Of a DNA stretch of 64,000 bases, positions 46,166 to 58,580 are shown in pieces. The position numbers were made by a program, and so were the translations under genes. Origin of the DNA: Atherinomorus stipes. Lineage: Eukaryota > Chordata > Actinopteri > Atheriniformes > Atherinidae. The stretch lies in assembly GCA_023101725.1 (NCBI GenBank), contig JALJCO010000108.1:186001-250000 (forward strand). The letters are read 5' to 3'. Every line of letters starts with the position of its first letter. The first letter of the stretch is position 1. A model generated the notes under the pieces. It did no database searches. It was not told the DNA's origin and worked only from the letters and a program-made list of their open reading frames with translations.

Positions 46166-47690
46166 CACACCCTGTTTCTCACCTGTCATACACAACCTTC
46201 CACCTCCTCCCAGCCTGACGGTACCTGCCAGGTTCCCTTGAGCAGCAAACGTCATATCTGCCATGATGCAGTGAGGTAGACATGGATTGCAAGCCCTTGT
46301 TCGTGTACGTTTATTCCTGATAGAAAAACAGGAAAAGCCACGTAGAGTATTTTTACATATTAATTAAACTGCCCCATTTATAGTCTGATGCAGCAGTTGT
46401 TTATTTCACCTATCAGTCTTTTTGAACATCTAAATTGATGTTTCCTCTCTTCTGACTGTGGGTAGTTGGTTTAAGCTTTATTGCTGTTGATTTTTCATAT
46501 TTGAGAAAATTTCACTCAAAGTAATCTGAGATGTAAAACTTATTAAAATGGTCTCAGTAAAGTCAGACAGGGTAAGACTTACATCAGGTCTAAACAAACC
46601 GTGTAGCCATCTTATCTGGGTCATTTAATAGCATGGTAACCTGGTTATTAATCCGCTCTATCACAGAGCGCTACGGGCACAAACAACCAGGTCACAGCTG
46701 GTCCATAAAGTCTTTGAATTATGATGTAACGCAACGGTTACTTTCACATGTGATCATTTGTCAGCATTTTTTTTTCTTTTCATAATTTCATTTTCTAGTG
46801 AACTTGATGTGTCATTCAAATGTCAAAGAGAACAAGATTTAGAGGCCTTAAAAGTTTACCCTGTCCCAGAAAGTAACCAACACATGGAGCACAATGTTTC
46901 CCCCAGGTGTACAGCTTTGAGGGGCGGGTTGCTGGATAGGGTGTCAAGATATCAGGGAGATATCCTCCCTCCTCGTGCTAAAGTGCAATATTTATTATTA
47001 GGGATGCGCTATGATCTTTTTTAAAAGCAAATACCGATAACCCAATAAATTTCAGCTCCTAAAGGCTCATGAAGGCTCCTTGAACTGATGCAGATGCATG
47101 CGTCGTGATTACAATCTAAAACAGTGGAATCAAGAAGTTTGAAAAAGATAATAGAAAATAATGCACTGACAAGTTGTTATTTAACATTTATTGTGTGTTA
47201 ACACAATCTGAAAAAGTTGATTCTTAAACAGAAATAATGACTGACAGGTCAGAGTTGAGGGTATCTTTAAAACAACAACTAGTCTGGTCTCATAATGTGA
47301 GCGGAGCACCGTCGGTATCGGGGCAGGTCGTCATGATATCGGACTTATCGGAATGATGTAACAATTTCCTGTTATCAGCCCAGAAATTCAGACGGCCGGT
47401 GTGTTTCATGCAGAAGATTGGAGGAAGTAATGTTAACTTGTAGAGGGGGACTGTGCAGGTTTGTAAGAAAGCGATGGGAAGCTAGCACCAGCCACAAGGA
47501 GAAGTAGTTGGGGGTCTTATTAGGCCCTGCTCTACGCAGATGGATAGGCAGAGAGATAGACTCCTGCGCATGACTCCTGCATCATTTACATGCAGAAACT
47601 GTTTTCAGGAGACTTGGGGATGTGTTGCTTGATGTGGCAAACAGAGCAATACCACCGGAAACTGCAGGGCAACATTGGGCTGTAGCTGAT
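46166..47690 (+). other. ube2f intron 3, unannotated
   Basis: No exon. A hAT-like terminus (TTAGGGATGCGC at about 46,998) occurs without a recognised partner. Confidence 0.4.
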
Positions 47691-48022
47691 ATAATAATAA
47701 TGATAATAATGGATTAGATTTCTATAGCGCTTTTCAAGGCACTCAAAGCGCTTTACAGTAGGTCCATTATTCTTTCACTCCTCATTCATACTTGGTGATG
47801 GTAAGCTACGTATGTAGCCACAGCTGCCCTGGGGCAGTCTTCAACCACCACCGGAACCATTCACACACATTCATACACCAGCAGGGCCCCCACTGGAGGC
47901 AAGGAGGGTTAAGTGTCTTGCCCAAGGACACAACAACTCATGGCTGGGGGGATCAAGATTCAAACCGCTGATCCTTCGATCATTGGCCGACCTGCTCTAT
48001 CACCTGAGCCACAGCCGCCACC
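47691..48022 (-). mobile_element. tRNA-derived SINE (minus), near full length
   Basis: Read on the minus strand it begins TGGCGGCTGTGGCTCAGGTG (A-box region) with B-box GGTTTGAATC at 47,957-47,966. A body containing TTGGGCAAGACACTTAACCC follows, then a LINE-like tail AAAGCGCTTTGAGTGCC and an ATT-rich end at 47,691-47,715. Confidence 0.8.
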
Positions 48023-48380
48023 ACAAACGAAAGAAGAGGACAAAGAAGAGAAGAATGAAGAAGATGACTAGAAATGGGTATAGCTTAAAAAAAAGGAATG
48101 CGTGAGTGTGTCAGGCGTGTTGGGTGGTTGCAAGCAACTATAGGGATGCATTACCAGCACCAACTGGGGTCTGAAATGGACGTCAGAACATGGAAGTGAA
48201 CTCTGAACTGCCCACTAGTGGTTGAACTGTCTTAATAACTATGAGAATGTCATAAATGCATGGAAGTATGAAATGCATGTACCCATTTATGTATGTAGGG
48301 GAGCATAAGGGCTGGAATATCTATTATACTGCCAAAAGTATTTGCTCACCCGTCCAGAAGATGGAATGAGGTGTTGCATC
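48023..48380 (+). other. ube2f intron 3, unannotated
   Basis: Non-coding sequence between the SINE and a hAT-type terminus. Nothing recognised. Confidence 0.4.
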
Positions 48381-48535
48381 TGGGGCTGCAACGATTACTC
48401 GAGTAATTCGAGTAACTCGATTCATAAAATTGCTCGAGGCAAAATAACTGCCTTGAGGATTCGTTTGCGCATCCGCCCGGATGGTTTTTCTGTTGCACAA
48501 CGTTAACGCAAGGGACGTTCCGCCTGGACTGGTAT
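48381..48535. mobile_element. hAT-type left end, interrupted
   Basis: GGGGCTGCAACGATTACTCG with following 'agtaattcgagtaactcgatt' is a familiar fish hAT MITE start. The sequence runs into the 3' end of the L1-type element, which probably inserted into it. Confidence 0.55.
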
Positions 48536-48924
48536 TTCTTTTTTTTCCAACTCTCTTTATTGATTTTTCTCATTTTAAACACAAAGCTTAACAGTCATAC
48601 AAACATCATACACATTTACACACATACACTTACATATACAGGTATTTGTGTACTCATATACACATATATAATGGAAGAAAAAAGAAGGCTTTTGAAGGGG
48701 ATCAATTTAAGATTATACATATGTGTATATCTATAAATATATATATCTATACCTGTATACCCACACAAAAATAAATAAATAAATAAATAATTAAATAAAT
48801 AGAAATTTAAACAATATAGAAAAAAAATTAAATAACAACAATAATACATAAATAAATTAAATCAAGAGAAGATAGTTAAATTACATTCCTTCCATTGGGG
48901 GTTAAAAAAACACTTGCCATCAAG

Positions 48925-51900
48925 TTATGTGTTGTGGTTAAAATAATCCATAAACGGTTGCCAAATTCTATAGAACCTTCCTTCCTGATTTTTCAATGAA
49001 AATCTAATTTTCTCCAGCTCCAAATGTCTCATAACATCTGTCATAAGATTTGAATAAGTTGGGGCAGTCTTTTGCTTCCAGTTGAGCAGTATCAGTCTTC
49101 GTGCCAGTAAACTGATAAACAAAATCATACTATGTTCCATATTGCTTTTTGTCATACTTGAATCAATAATTCCTAGAATCCCCACCAATGGGTCTATATT
49201 AATAGGTCTATGTAAAATATTTGATAGCATCTGGAAAATATTGACCCAATAATTTGATAGCTTTTGGCAACTCCAGAACATGTGACCCAGTGTTGCAGGT
49301 CCGAGTCCACATCTATCACACGAAGGATCTACTGAGGGAAATATTTTATGAAGCTTTTGTTTTGACCAATGTACCCGGTGTATTATTTTAAATTGCAGGA
49401 GACCATGTCTTGCACATATTGAAGATCTATGAGTTTGTGCTAGAGCTGTCTGCCATTGTTCCTCCGTGATCTCCCTGTCTAGGCCGTCCTGCCAGGCCAA
49501 CCTCAGATGATCCATAGTAGGTTTATCTGCTAGGTTTGATAAATTTTCGTATAACTTGGATATTCCTCTTTTTAGAAGGATCTTGTGCCAGTAACAACTC
49601 CATTGAGGATTGGTTGGGAGAATTTGGATATGATGGATTATTCTGAATAACAAAACTCCTTATCTGTAAATATTTATAAAATTGAGACCTCGGAATATTG
49701 TATTTTTCCTGTAACTGTTCAAATGTTGGAAAAACTTGATCTATGAATATATCCTGGAAGGAATGGATTCCTTTTTCAAACCAATCTCTAAATATCGTAT
49801 TAGTAAATGAAGGTGCGAAGGCGTGGTTTTCTATAAGAGGGCTTCGAAGCGAACAAGACTGCCACCCATAAAATTTCCGAATTTGGGACCAAATCTTGAG
49901 TGAATGGGAGACAACTGGATTAGTTAATGAATCAGGGTCTACAGTGGTCAGAGCTGAGAGCAACATAGCTGGAAGAGAAGAGGGATGACAACAGGCATTT
50001 TCTATACTGAACCATAGCGGAGGCCTTTTTTGTAGCCAGTAGGTCATCATTTTAATGTTACTCGCCCAATAGTAAAATTTAAAGTTTGGCAACCCCATAC
50101 CTCCTACTGATTTTGGTCTCTGTAGAAAAATCATCCTTAATCTAGGTTTCTTTCTGTTCCAAATGAATTCTGTAATTATTTTATCAATGCTATGAAAAAA
50201 ACCCTTTTTAATGTAAATGGGAATGCACTGATATAAAAAAAGAAATTTGGGGAGGATGGTCATTTTAGTTATATTGATTCTGCCTGCTAATGTAATGGGA
50301 ACATGGGACCATCTCTGCAGGTCTTCAGTTATAATGTCTAGTAATTTTTTAAAATTCTCCTTGTAGAGGTCTGCAAAAGTTTTGGTAATATTAATGCCTA
50401 AATATTTAAACTGAGTTGAGATCTTAAAGGGCAATTTGTCTAAGAGTTGTTGGTCATTTGTGGTCTTTATTGGAAATAGTATACTTTTGCTAATATTTAT
50501 TTTATATCCCGATATTTGTCCAAATTTGTTCAAAATTGAGATTATTGCAGGGACTGATTTAGAAGGGTCTGAGATGTATATTAATAAATCATCTGCGAAC
50601 AGTGAAACCTTGTGCTCCTTGCCTCCTCTATGAATCCCACTGTATTCTTTTGAAGTCCGTAAAGAGATCGCAAGAGGTTCTATTGCCAATGCGAAAAGCA
50701 GTGGTGATAATGGACACCCCCGCCTTGTGGAACGAGTTAATCTGAAGTACTCAGATTTAATCCTATTTGTCTGTACTGAAGCCATTGGAGATGCATAGAG
50801 GAGCTTGATCCATGAAATATATTTTAGGCCAAAACCAAACCCCGACAGGGCCGAGAAGAGATAATCCCACTCGACCCTGTCAAAGGCCTTCTCTGCGTCT
50901 AGTGACAATAATATTTCAGAGAGTGAGTTGGAGTTGGATGTATATATTATATTGAATAGTCTGCGGATGTTATGAGTCAATTGTCTATTTTTAATAAAAC
51001 CTGTTTGATCATCATGAGTTATTGTTGGGAGTACATTTTCTAGTCTGATTGCTAAGATTTTAGCCAAGATTTTGGTATCTACATTCAATAGACTCACTGG
51101 TCTGTAAGACGCTGTTTCCAGTGGGTCTTTTCCTTTCTTATGAATTAGAGAAATTGTTGCCTGATAAAATGTTGTTGGAAGAAACCCTGTTTCAGATGAC
51201 TCATTAAAAACTTTCAGAAGAAGAGGTGCAACCTCTGTACCAAAAGTCTTATAAAATTCGGGTGTATACCCATCCGGGCCTGGTGCTTTCGAGCTTTGTA
51301 AACTGCGTATTGCTGAGGTAACCTCCTCTAGAGTTATAGGCTCCTCCAACAAACCCCTATCCTCCTGGGAGATAGAAGGGATCTCTAAATTATCAAAGAA
51401 CTCTTGCATATTTCCAGAGTTAACTGCTGTTTCTGTTGTATATAGTTTAGAATAAAACTGTTTGAATTCTTGATTTATTTCTGTTTGGTCTTTTGTTATA
51501 TTTCCAGATCCAGTGCGAATTTCAGTAATAAGCCTAGAAGCCTCAGATATTCTTATTTGATGAGCCAGTTGCCTTCCTATCTTCTCCCCATGTTCATAGT
51601 ATCTATGCCTGGACCGATTTATTAATTTAGTTGTCTCCACTGTAGATAGAAGATTGAATTCAGTTTGCAGGCTTGTTCTCTTATCAAGTAGGTCAGGAGT
51701 AGGCGATACTGCATACTGTTTATCCAATTCGAGAATTTGTCCTGTTATGTCTCTTCTCCTCTGATTTTGTATTTTGGCTATCTGAGCAGAGTAAGAAATG
51801 ATCTGTCCTCTAACATATGCTTTTAGGGCCTCCCATAAAATACTTTTAGATACATCCGGAGTCTCGTTGGTTTGCATATATAAGGCTATTTGGGATCTGA

Positions 51901-51934
51901 TAAACTCCACATGGGTTTTGTTAGTTATTAACCG
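48925..51934 (-). pseudogene. L1-type ORF2: reverse transcriptase and C-terminal domain
   Basis: From 51,910 down, a 795-residue frame carries reverse transcriptase motifs SSKAPGPDG, QTGFIKNRQ, DAEKAFDRVEW, RGCPLSPLLF and FADDLLIY (FADD codons at 50,588-50,599), so the catalytic Asp pair is present. A frameshift between about 49,653 and 49,523 separates the final 240 residues, which include a CCHC knuckle (CDRCGLGPATLGHMFWSC). Another frameshift near 51,930 separates it from the endonuclease domain. Confidence 0.88.
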
Positions 51935-52726
51935 TTATCCATACGCCATGTTCTGGCTGAGTGACTGCAGGGAAAGTTAAGTTGCAGTCTTAGTGGGGCG
52001 TGGTCTGATAGAACGATAGCTTCATAGTCTATATATTTTACTGCTGAAAGTAGTTTTGAGTCTATGAAGAAGTAGTCAATCCTGGAAAAGGATTGATGTG
52101 GTTGAGAAAAAAAAAGAGTATTTTCGTTGGTTCTGGTTCATATATCTTCATACATCTATTACATTAACTGACTTTAAAAAATTTTGTAACAGCTTCGCTG
52201 ATTTAGACCATGAGTGTTGTTTGTTCGATGATCTATCAAGCACTGGATCCATCACAAAGTTAAAATCGCCAGCTAGAATCAGGTTGTGGGTGTGGAGATT
52301 GGCTAAAGAAGCTAGTACTGAACCTATAAATCTTTCATCATCAAAATTGGGGGCGTAAACATTAGCTAAAATGATTGGAGTGTTATAAATTTCCCCAGTT
52401 ACTATCACATATCTGCCATTTGTGTCTGAGATTATATCTGACATAGTAAAGGGAATATTTTTATTGACTATAATAGCAGTACCTCGTGATTTAGAATTAA
52501 AGCTAGAATGAAACACATGTCCCACCCAATTCTTGTATAATTGTTTATGTGTGTGGTTTTTGAGATGTGTTTCTTGTAAGAAGGCCACACCGGCCCCCAA
52601 TCTCTGTAAATGTGCTAATACATTACCCCTTTTCATGGCTCCATTCAACCCTTTGCAGTTCCAGGAAATAAGCTTCACCACACCTTCCACACCATTCATG
52701 AAAGATCTCTTTGGGTTCCTATCCAT
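51935..52726 (-). pseudogene. L1-type ORF2: AP-like endonuclease domain
   Basis: Motifs are ISWNCKGLNG, FLQETHL (catalytic Glu), NVYAPN and LAGDFNFVMD in a 192-residue frame. A TGA at 52,148-52,150 replaces a codon that fits Trp. A 1-bp shift in the T-run near 52,105 (complement) moves SRIDYFFID...SDHAPL into another frame. All catalytic blocks are still recognisable. Confidence 0.85.
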
Positions 52727-53507
52727 GGTCTAATCTTAAGATGGCAACAAAGATGGTCCCACATCCACGCAGAGGAAAGAACCCCCCCCCAGGAAAAGGA
52801 CAAGAGCAGACAAAAAAAAAAACAAACAAAAAAAAAACCAAAACAAGCAAAAACAAAACACAAGACGTGTACGTGTATTAACTTCTAACATTCTGAACGT
52901 TACATCTACCCAACCCACCCCCCGACCCTTCCCAAACAAGCGGTGGGGGAAAAAATGGCATATCAAAATCTTAAGGCACCCTGCCATTCAACACACCTCA
53001 AAAGAGGGAGCGGCAAGTATCAAAAAGAGAAAAGAAATAGAAGCCTCTAAGCTCCGTTTAAATATGTTTCTGTTTTTAAACCTCCAAACTCTAGTTGTTG
53101 TTGTTTTTTTTTTTTTCCCCCTTCCTCCCCTCCTGCCCTTAACACAAAAGAGGAGCACACAGTAGTAACGAAAATAGAGCTGTCAGTGAAGTGGTTCATT
53201 CATCTCTCAAAAACAATAATGACCATATAGCTTGTGTCAATGGTTGACTAGCTTCAAAGGGTTATACTATAGGTTCAAGAATATATACATCCAAAGCCTA
53301 ATCAGAGAGCTGACACAGAACGAGGTGTAGTGATGAGAGAGAAAAATCAAAAAGGAAAAAAAAAACAACAAAGGATCAAATATATAACCAGTTATTTCTT
53401 GAACTTCCACATAAGTCTTGATTCATCCTCTATGGTTATTGATATCACAAGTTTTAACATACCTGATATCAAACTCAGATCACTACTGTTACTTGCGTTC
53501 ATGGGGA

Positions 53508-54090
53508 TCAGTCCACTTTGGCGATCTTCTGGTCGTAGAAATCCTCAGCAGCTTTCGGGGAATCAAAGGAGTGTCTAACGCCATCCACAGTGATGGCGAG
53601 TCTGGCTGGGTAGAACAGGCCGTACGTGACGTTGGCCTCCCGGAGTTTTCTCTTCACTGAGTTGAAGGCGGCGCGTTGTCTGCTGACCTCCGGGCTCATG
53701 TCTGGAAAGATGTACACCTGGTCTCCTTTGTATGTCAGTCGCCCCTTAGCTCTGCCCAGATCCAGTATCTTCTGCTTGTCCGTGTAGTAGTGGAGGCGGA
53801 CAAGAATAGCCCGCGGTCTCTCTCCGTTGGCCGGCCGCGGGGCCAGTGTGCGATGTGCCCGATCTATAACCACAGGAGAGCCGAAGTTGTCGGCTCCAAG
53901 CACGGCGGGGAAGAAATCCGCGAGGAATTTAATCATGTTGCGTCCTTCGGCTCCCTCTGTTACACCAACCAGCCTTAGATTTTGTCTCCTGCCTCTGTTT
54001 TCTAGGTCTTGACATTTGTCCTGCATTTCTTGCATTCTTCATTGATTAGTTCTTGTGACTTCTCCAGCGCAGTTACTCTATCCATCGTTT
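53508..54090 (-). pseudogene. L1-type ORF1 (RNA-binding), truncated
   Basis: A 175-residue frame (54,035-53,508) starts in the end of a coiled coil (QEMQDKCQDLENRGRRQNLR) and continues through the RRM-like and C-terminal domains of L1 ORF1 proteins (VVIDRAHRT; RAILVRLHYYTDKQKIL). An upstream coiled-coil segment (MDRVTALEKSQELINEE) is in another frame near 54,040-54,090, so there is a frameshift as well as 5' truncation. Confidence 0.8.
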
Positions 54091-54110
54091 CGCCAAGCGC
54101 GGCTTTATGG

Positions 54111-55149
54111 TGATAACGTAACTAAAGTGGAGGGAGGAAAAACTGTATGGGACCGTACAAACTGGACCGAAAGAGAGAGGAAACACAGTACCCTCTCCGC
54201 GGTTCGGTACGCGCGTGATCCATGACGTAGAAATAATATAAGTCTTTTATTTATTTGTATAATCCGTGGATTTGGCTGCGCCTGGTCAGTAAAGGCAGTT
54301 CAGAGCGGGTCCATCTGCTCTGCGCTCCGTGTGCAGCGTGGCCTCGGCTCTCAGGAGCTCAGTAAATTCCAGCGTGGAACTGTGATAAGATGCCACCTAT
54401 GCAACAATCCAGTGGTGAAATTTCCTCGCTCCTAAATATTCCACAGTCAGCTGTTAGCTGGATTCTAAGAAAATGGAAGTGTTTGGGAATGATGCTTTAA
54501 ATGGTTTCAGTAGAATGAACAGAGGAATAAGTACTATTGTCCTGTGAGTTCAGAGTTTCTCTAATTGTGTTTTTGTTGTTGTCTGGGTAGCAGCTGATCT
54601 TCTCAGCTGTACTACGGAAGCACACATCGTGAACGCGCGGCCCTGTAAAGTGTGTAGAACTCCGATAACTAATGGAAAGATAAATCTGGACTCACAGGAC
54701 AAAAGTACTCGTTCGTTCGTTCATTTTACTTTAAGTATTGATAAAATGAAGGGGTTTTATTGCAGATAATGTCTTTTATAGAGGCTGCCCCGTCTCTGCC
54801 ATTATACTGATGTACATCGAAGGGCGACTCAATGTAATATCTTTCAAAGTACTCAAAGTGATGCAGAAACTTTACCGGTGAGTAAATGCACGTATAAACT
54901 CCTAGATATAAGGTCCAGGTTGAAAAAAAAAGAAACTTATCTTTTAATAGCTAGCAAAAGATTTTTTCCGCAAAAGGATCTGGATCATTCACGTATGCCC
55001 TGAGAATGCAGTCTGACTAGCAGATTGACCTTTTCACAAATGCAGTGTCGAAGCGTTGTGTACTGCTCCTAGCAGTGACCTCTGGTATCGAGTGGCTGCA
55101 ACATGCTACAGCAACTATATATTCACTAGTTTTGTTCAAGACCACCCCA
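54111..55149 (+). other. Intronic sequence with a dispersed repeat
   Basis: 54,745-54,955 is the partner of the repeat at 6830-7050. Otherwise no exon or element was recognised. Confidence 0.45.
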
Positions 55150-58100
55150 CCAGTACCAAGACATGACTGAGAGCAGGAACCACAACAAGACCAAGACGTT
55201 TCTGAGACCAGGAACCACAACAAGACCAAGGCGTCTCTGAGACCAGGAACAGCAACAAGACCGAGACGTTTCTGAGACCAGGAACCGAGACGAGACCAAG
55301 ACGTTTCTGAGACCAGGAACAGCAACAAGACCGAGGCGTCTCTGAGACCAGGAACAGCGACAAGGCCAAGACGTTTCTGAGACCAGGAACAGCAACAAGG
55401 CCGAGGCGTTTTTGAGACCAGGAACAGCAACAAGACCGAGGCGCTTCTGAGACCAGGAACAGCAACAAGGCCGAGGCGTTTCTTAGACCAGTAAACAGCA
55501 ACAAGACCAAGACGTTTCTAAGACCAGGAACCGAGACGAGACCAAGACGTTTCTGAGACCAGGAACAGCAACAAGACCGAGGCGTTTCTGAGACCAGGAA
55601 CAGCAACAAGGCAGAGGCGTTTCTGAGACCAGTAAACAGCAACAAGACCAAGACGTTTCTGAGACCAGGAACCGAGACGAGACCAAGACGTTTCTGAGAT
55701 CAGGAACAGCAACAAGACCAAGAAATTTCTGAGACCAGGAACCACAACAAGACCAAGACGTTTCTGAGACCAGGAACCACAACAAGACCAAGACGTTTCT
55801 GAGACCAGGAACCGAGGTGAGACCAAGACGTTTCTGAGACCAAGAACAGCGACAAGACCAAGAAGTTTCTGAGACCAGGAACAGCAACAAGACCAAGAAG
55901 TTTCTGAGACCAGGAACCACAACAAGACCAAGACGTTTCTGAGACCAGGAACCGAGGTGAGACCAAGACGTTTCTGAGACCAGGAACAGCAACAAGACCG
56001 AGGCGATTCTGAGACCAGGAACAGCAACAAGACCGAGGCGTTTCTGAGACCAGGAACAGCAACAAGACCAAGAAGTTTCTGAGACCAGGAACAGCGACAA
56101 GGCCGAGGCGTTCCTGAGACCAGGAACAGCAACAAGACCGAGGTGTTTCTGAGACCAGGAACAGCAACAAGACCAAGAAGTTTCTGAGACCAGGAACAGC
56201 AACAAGACCAAGAAGTTTCTGAGACCAGGAACAGCAACAAGACCAAGAAGTTTCTGAGACCAGGAACAGCAACAAGACCAAGAAGTTTCTGAGACCAGGA
56301 ACTGAGATGAGACCAAGACGTTTCTGAGACCAGGAACAGCGACATGACCAAGACGTTTCTGAGACCAGGAACAGCAACAAGACCAAGAAATTTCTGAGAC
56401 CAGGAACCACAACAAGACCAAGACGTTCCTGAGACCAGGAACCACAACAAGACCAAGACGTTTCTGAGACCAGGAACCGAGGTGAGACCAAGACGTTTCT
56501 AAGACCAAGAACAGCGACAAGACCAAGAAGTTTCTGAGACCAGGAACAGCAACAAGACCAAGAAGTTTCTGAGACCAGGAACCACAACAAGACCAAGAAG
56601 TCTCTGAGACCAGGAACCGAGGTGAGACCAAGACGTTTCTGAGACCAGGAACAGCAACAAGACCGAGGCGTTTCTGAGACCAGGAACAGCAACAATGCCG
56701 AGGCGTTTCTGAGACCAGGAACAGCAACAAGGCCGAGGCATTTCTGAGACCAGGAACAGCAACAAGGCCGAGGCGTTTCTGAGACCAGGAACAGCAACAA
56801 GACCAAGACGTTTCTGAGACCAGGAACAACAACAAAACCGAGGCGTTTCTGAGACCAGGAACAGCAACAAGTGCAAGAAGTTTCTGAGACCAGGAACAGC
56901 AACAAGGCCGAGACGTTTCTGAGACCAGGAACAGCGACAAGGCCGAGACGTTTCTGAGACCAGGAACAGCAACAAGGCCGAGACGTTTCTGAGACCAGGA
57001 ACAGCGACAAGACCGAGACGTTTCTGAGACCAGGAACAGCAACAAGGCCGAGGCGTTTCTGAGACCAGGAACCACAACAAGACCAAGAAGTTTCTGAGAC
57101 CAGGAACTGAGACGAGACCAAGACGTTTCTGAGACCAGGAACAGCAACAAGACCGAGACGTTTCTGAGACCAGGAACAGCAACAAGGCCGAGACGTTTCT
57201 GAGACCAGGAACAGCAACAAGACCGAGGCGTTTCTGAGACCAGGAACAGCAACAAGACCGAGGCGTTTCTGAGACCAGGAACAGCAACAAGACCGAGGCG
57301 TTTCTGAGACCAGGAACAGCAACAAGGCCGAGGCGTTTCTGAGACCAGGAACAGCAACAAGACCGAGGTGTTTCTGACACCAGGAACCGAGATGAGACCA
57401 AGACGTTTCTGAGACCAGGAACTGAGATGAGACCAAGACGTTTCTGAGATCAGGAACAGCAACAAGACCGAGGCGTTTCTGAGACCAGGAACCACAACAA
57501 GACCAAGACGTTTCTGAGACCAGGAACAGCAACAAGACCAAGAAGTTTCTGAGACCAGGAACTGAGACGAAACCAAGACGTTTCTGAGACCAGGAACAGC
57601 AACAAGACCGAGGCGTTTCTGAGACCAGGAACAGCAACAAGACCGAGGCGTTTCTGAGACCAGGAACAGCAACAAGACCAAGAAGTTTCTGAGACCAGGA
57701 ACTGAGACGAGACCAAGAAGTTTCTGAGACCAGGAACAGCAACAAGACCGAGACGTTTCTGAGACCAGGAACGGAGACAACACCGAGGCGCTTCTGAGAC
57801 CAGGAACATCAACAAGACCAAGACGTTTCTGAGACCAGGAACCAAGACGAGACCAAGACGTTTCTGAGACCAGGAACAGCAACAAGACCGAGGCGTTTCT
57901 GAGACCAGGAACAGCAACAAGACCGAGGCGTTTCTGAGACCAGGAACAGCAACAAGGCCGAGGCGTTTCTGAGACCAGGAACAGCAACAAGACCGAGGTG
58001 TTTCTGACACCAGGAACCAAGATGAGACCAAGACGTTTCTGAGACCAGGAACTGAGACGAGACCAAGACGTTTCTGAGATCAGGAACAGCAACAAGACCG

Positions 58101-58250
58101 AGGCGTTTCTGAGACCAGGAACCACAACAAGACCAAGACGTTTCTGAGACCAGGAACAGCAACAAGACCTAGGAGTTTCTGAGACCAGGAACCGAGATGA
58201 GACCAAGACGTTTCTGAGACCAGGAACGGAGACAACACCGAGGCGTTTCT
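55150..58250 (-). repeat. 35-bp minisatellite, about 88 units
   Basis: The + strand unit is TTTCTGAGACCAGGAACAGC followed by AACAAGACCGAGGCG, with variants at the last third (caagaag, cgagacgag, caagacg, ctgagatgag). The + strand has few T residues. No unit phase contains a stop on the minus strand, so all three minus frames stay open for hundreds of codons (up to 907). The 105-bp three-unit period gives a 35-residue repeat. This is a mathematical consequence of the array and not evidence of a gene. Diagnostic variants recur exactly 630 bp apart. Confidence 0.96.
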
Positions 58251-58534
58251 GCAGTGCATTTGTCTGTCAGCCCCCCCAACAGAGAGTGTAACTCCAGATT
58301 AGCTCTCACAAAAGGCTTTGTACGCAACATCTGCAGAGAAAACAAAGACCAGCTATTAGAAGAAAGGACTGGTGTCATGTTCTTTTAGGAGGGGTTGTTA
58401 TGGAGATTGAGTTCTCAGAGGAAGACTTGCTCAATTATTCAAAACGTCTGTCTCTCCTGACACACCCCTGTCAGCACTAACACACCCATCTCAGTCTCCT
58501 TTCTCTTTTTCCATTTATATTTTCTGGTGTAAGT
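58251..58534 (+). other. Intronic sequence
   Basis: Unique-looking non-coding sequence between the minisatellite and a simple repeat. Confidence 0.4.
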
Positions 58535-58536
58535 CC

Positions 58537-58567
<31 letters not shown>

Positions 58568-58580
58568 ACACACACACACA
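58535..58580. repeat. Poly-C followed by (CA)n
   Basis: About 19 C then about 14 CA units. A further T9-11/G15 run lies at 59,581-59,606. Confidence 0.95.

Larger units (their letters stand above)
48545..54110 (-). mobile_element. L1-clade LINE, 5'-truncated and inactive
   Basis: The 5.6-kb minus-strand element has the L1 order: ORF1, a spacer of about 0.8 kb, then an endonuclease-reverse transcriptase ORF2. A 3' region ends with AATAAA and an A-run (T-run on + at about 48,537-48,548). The 5' end stops inside the ORF1 coiled coil. Frameshifts and one nonsense codon inactivate it. No target duplication was recognised. It lies antisense to ube2f. Confidence 0.85.

Noticed and set aside
48530..54200. 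Target-site duplication for the L1-type element
   Set aside because: I compared the sequence next to the T-run (ggactggtatttc) with that beyond 54,110 and found no convincing match.
55483..58206. 907-codon minus-strand open frame
   Set aside because: It lies entirely in a 35-bp tandem repeat that lacks stops in every minus phase. Other minus frames are also open over the same DNA, so openness carries no coding evidence.
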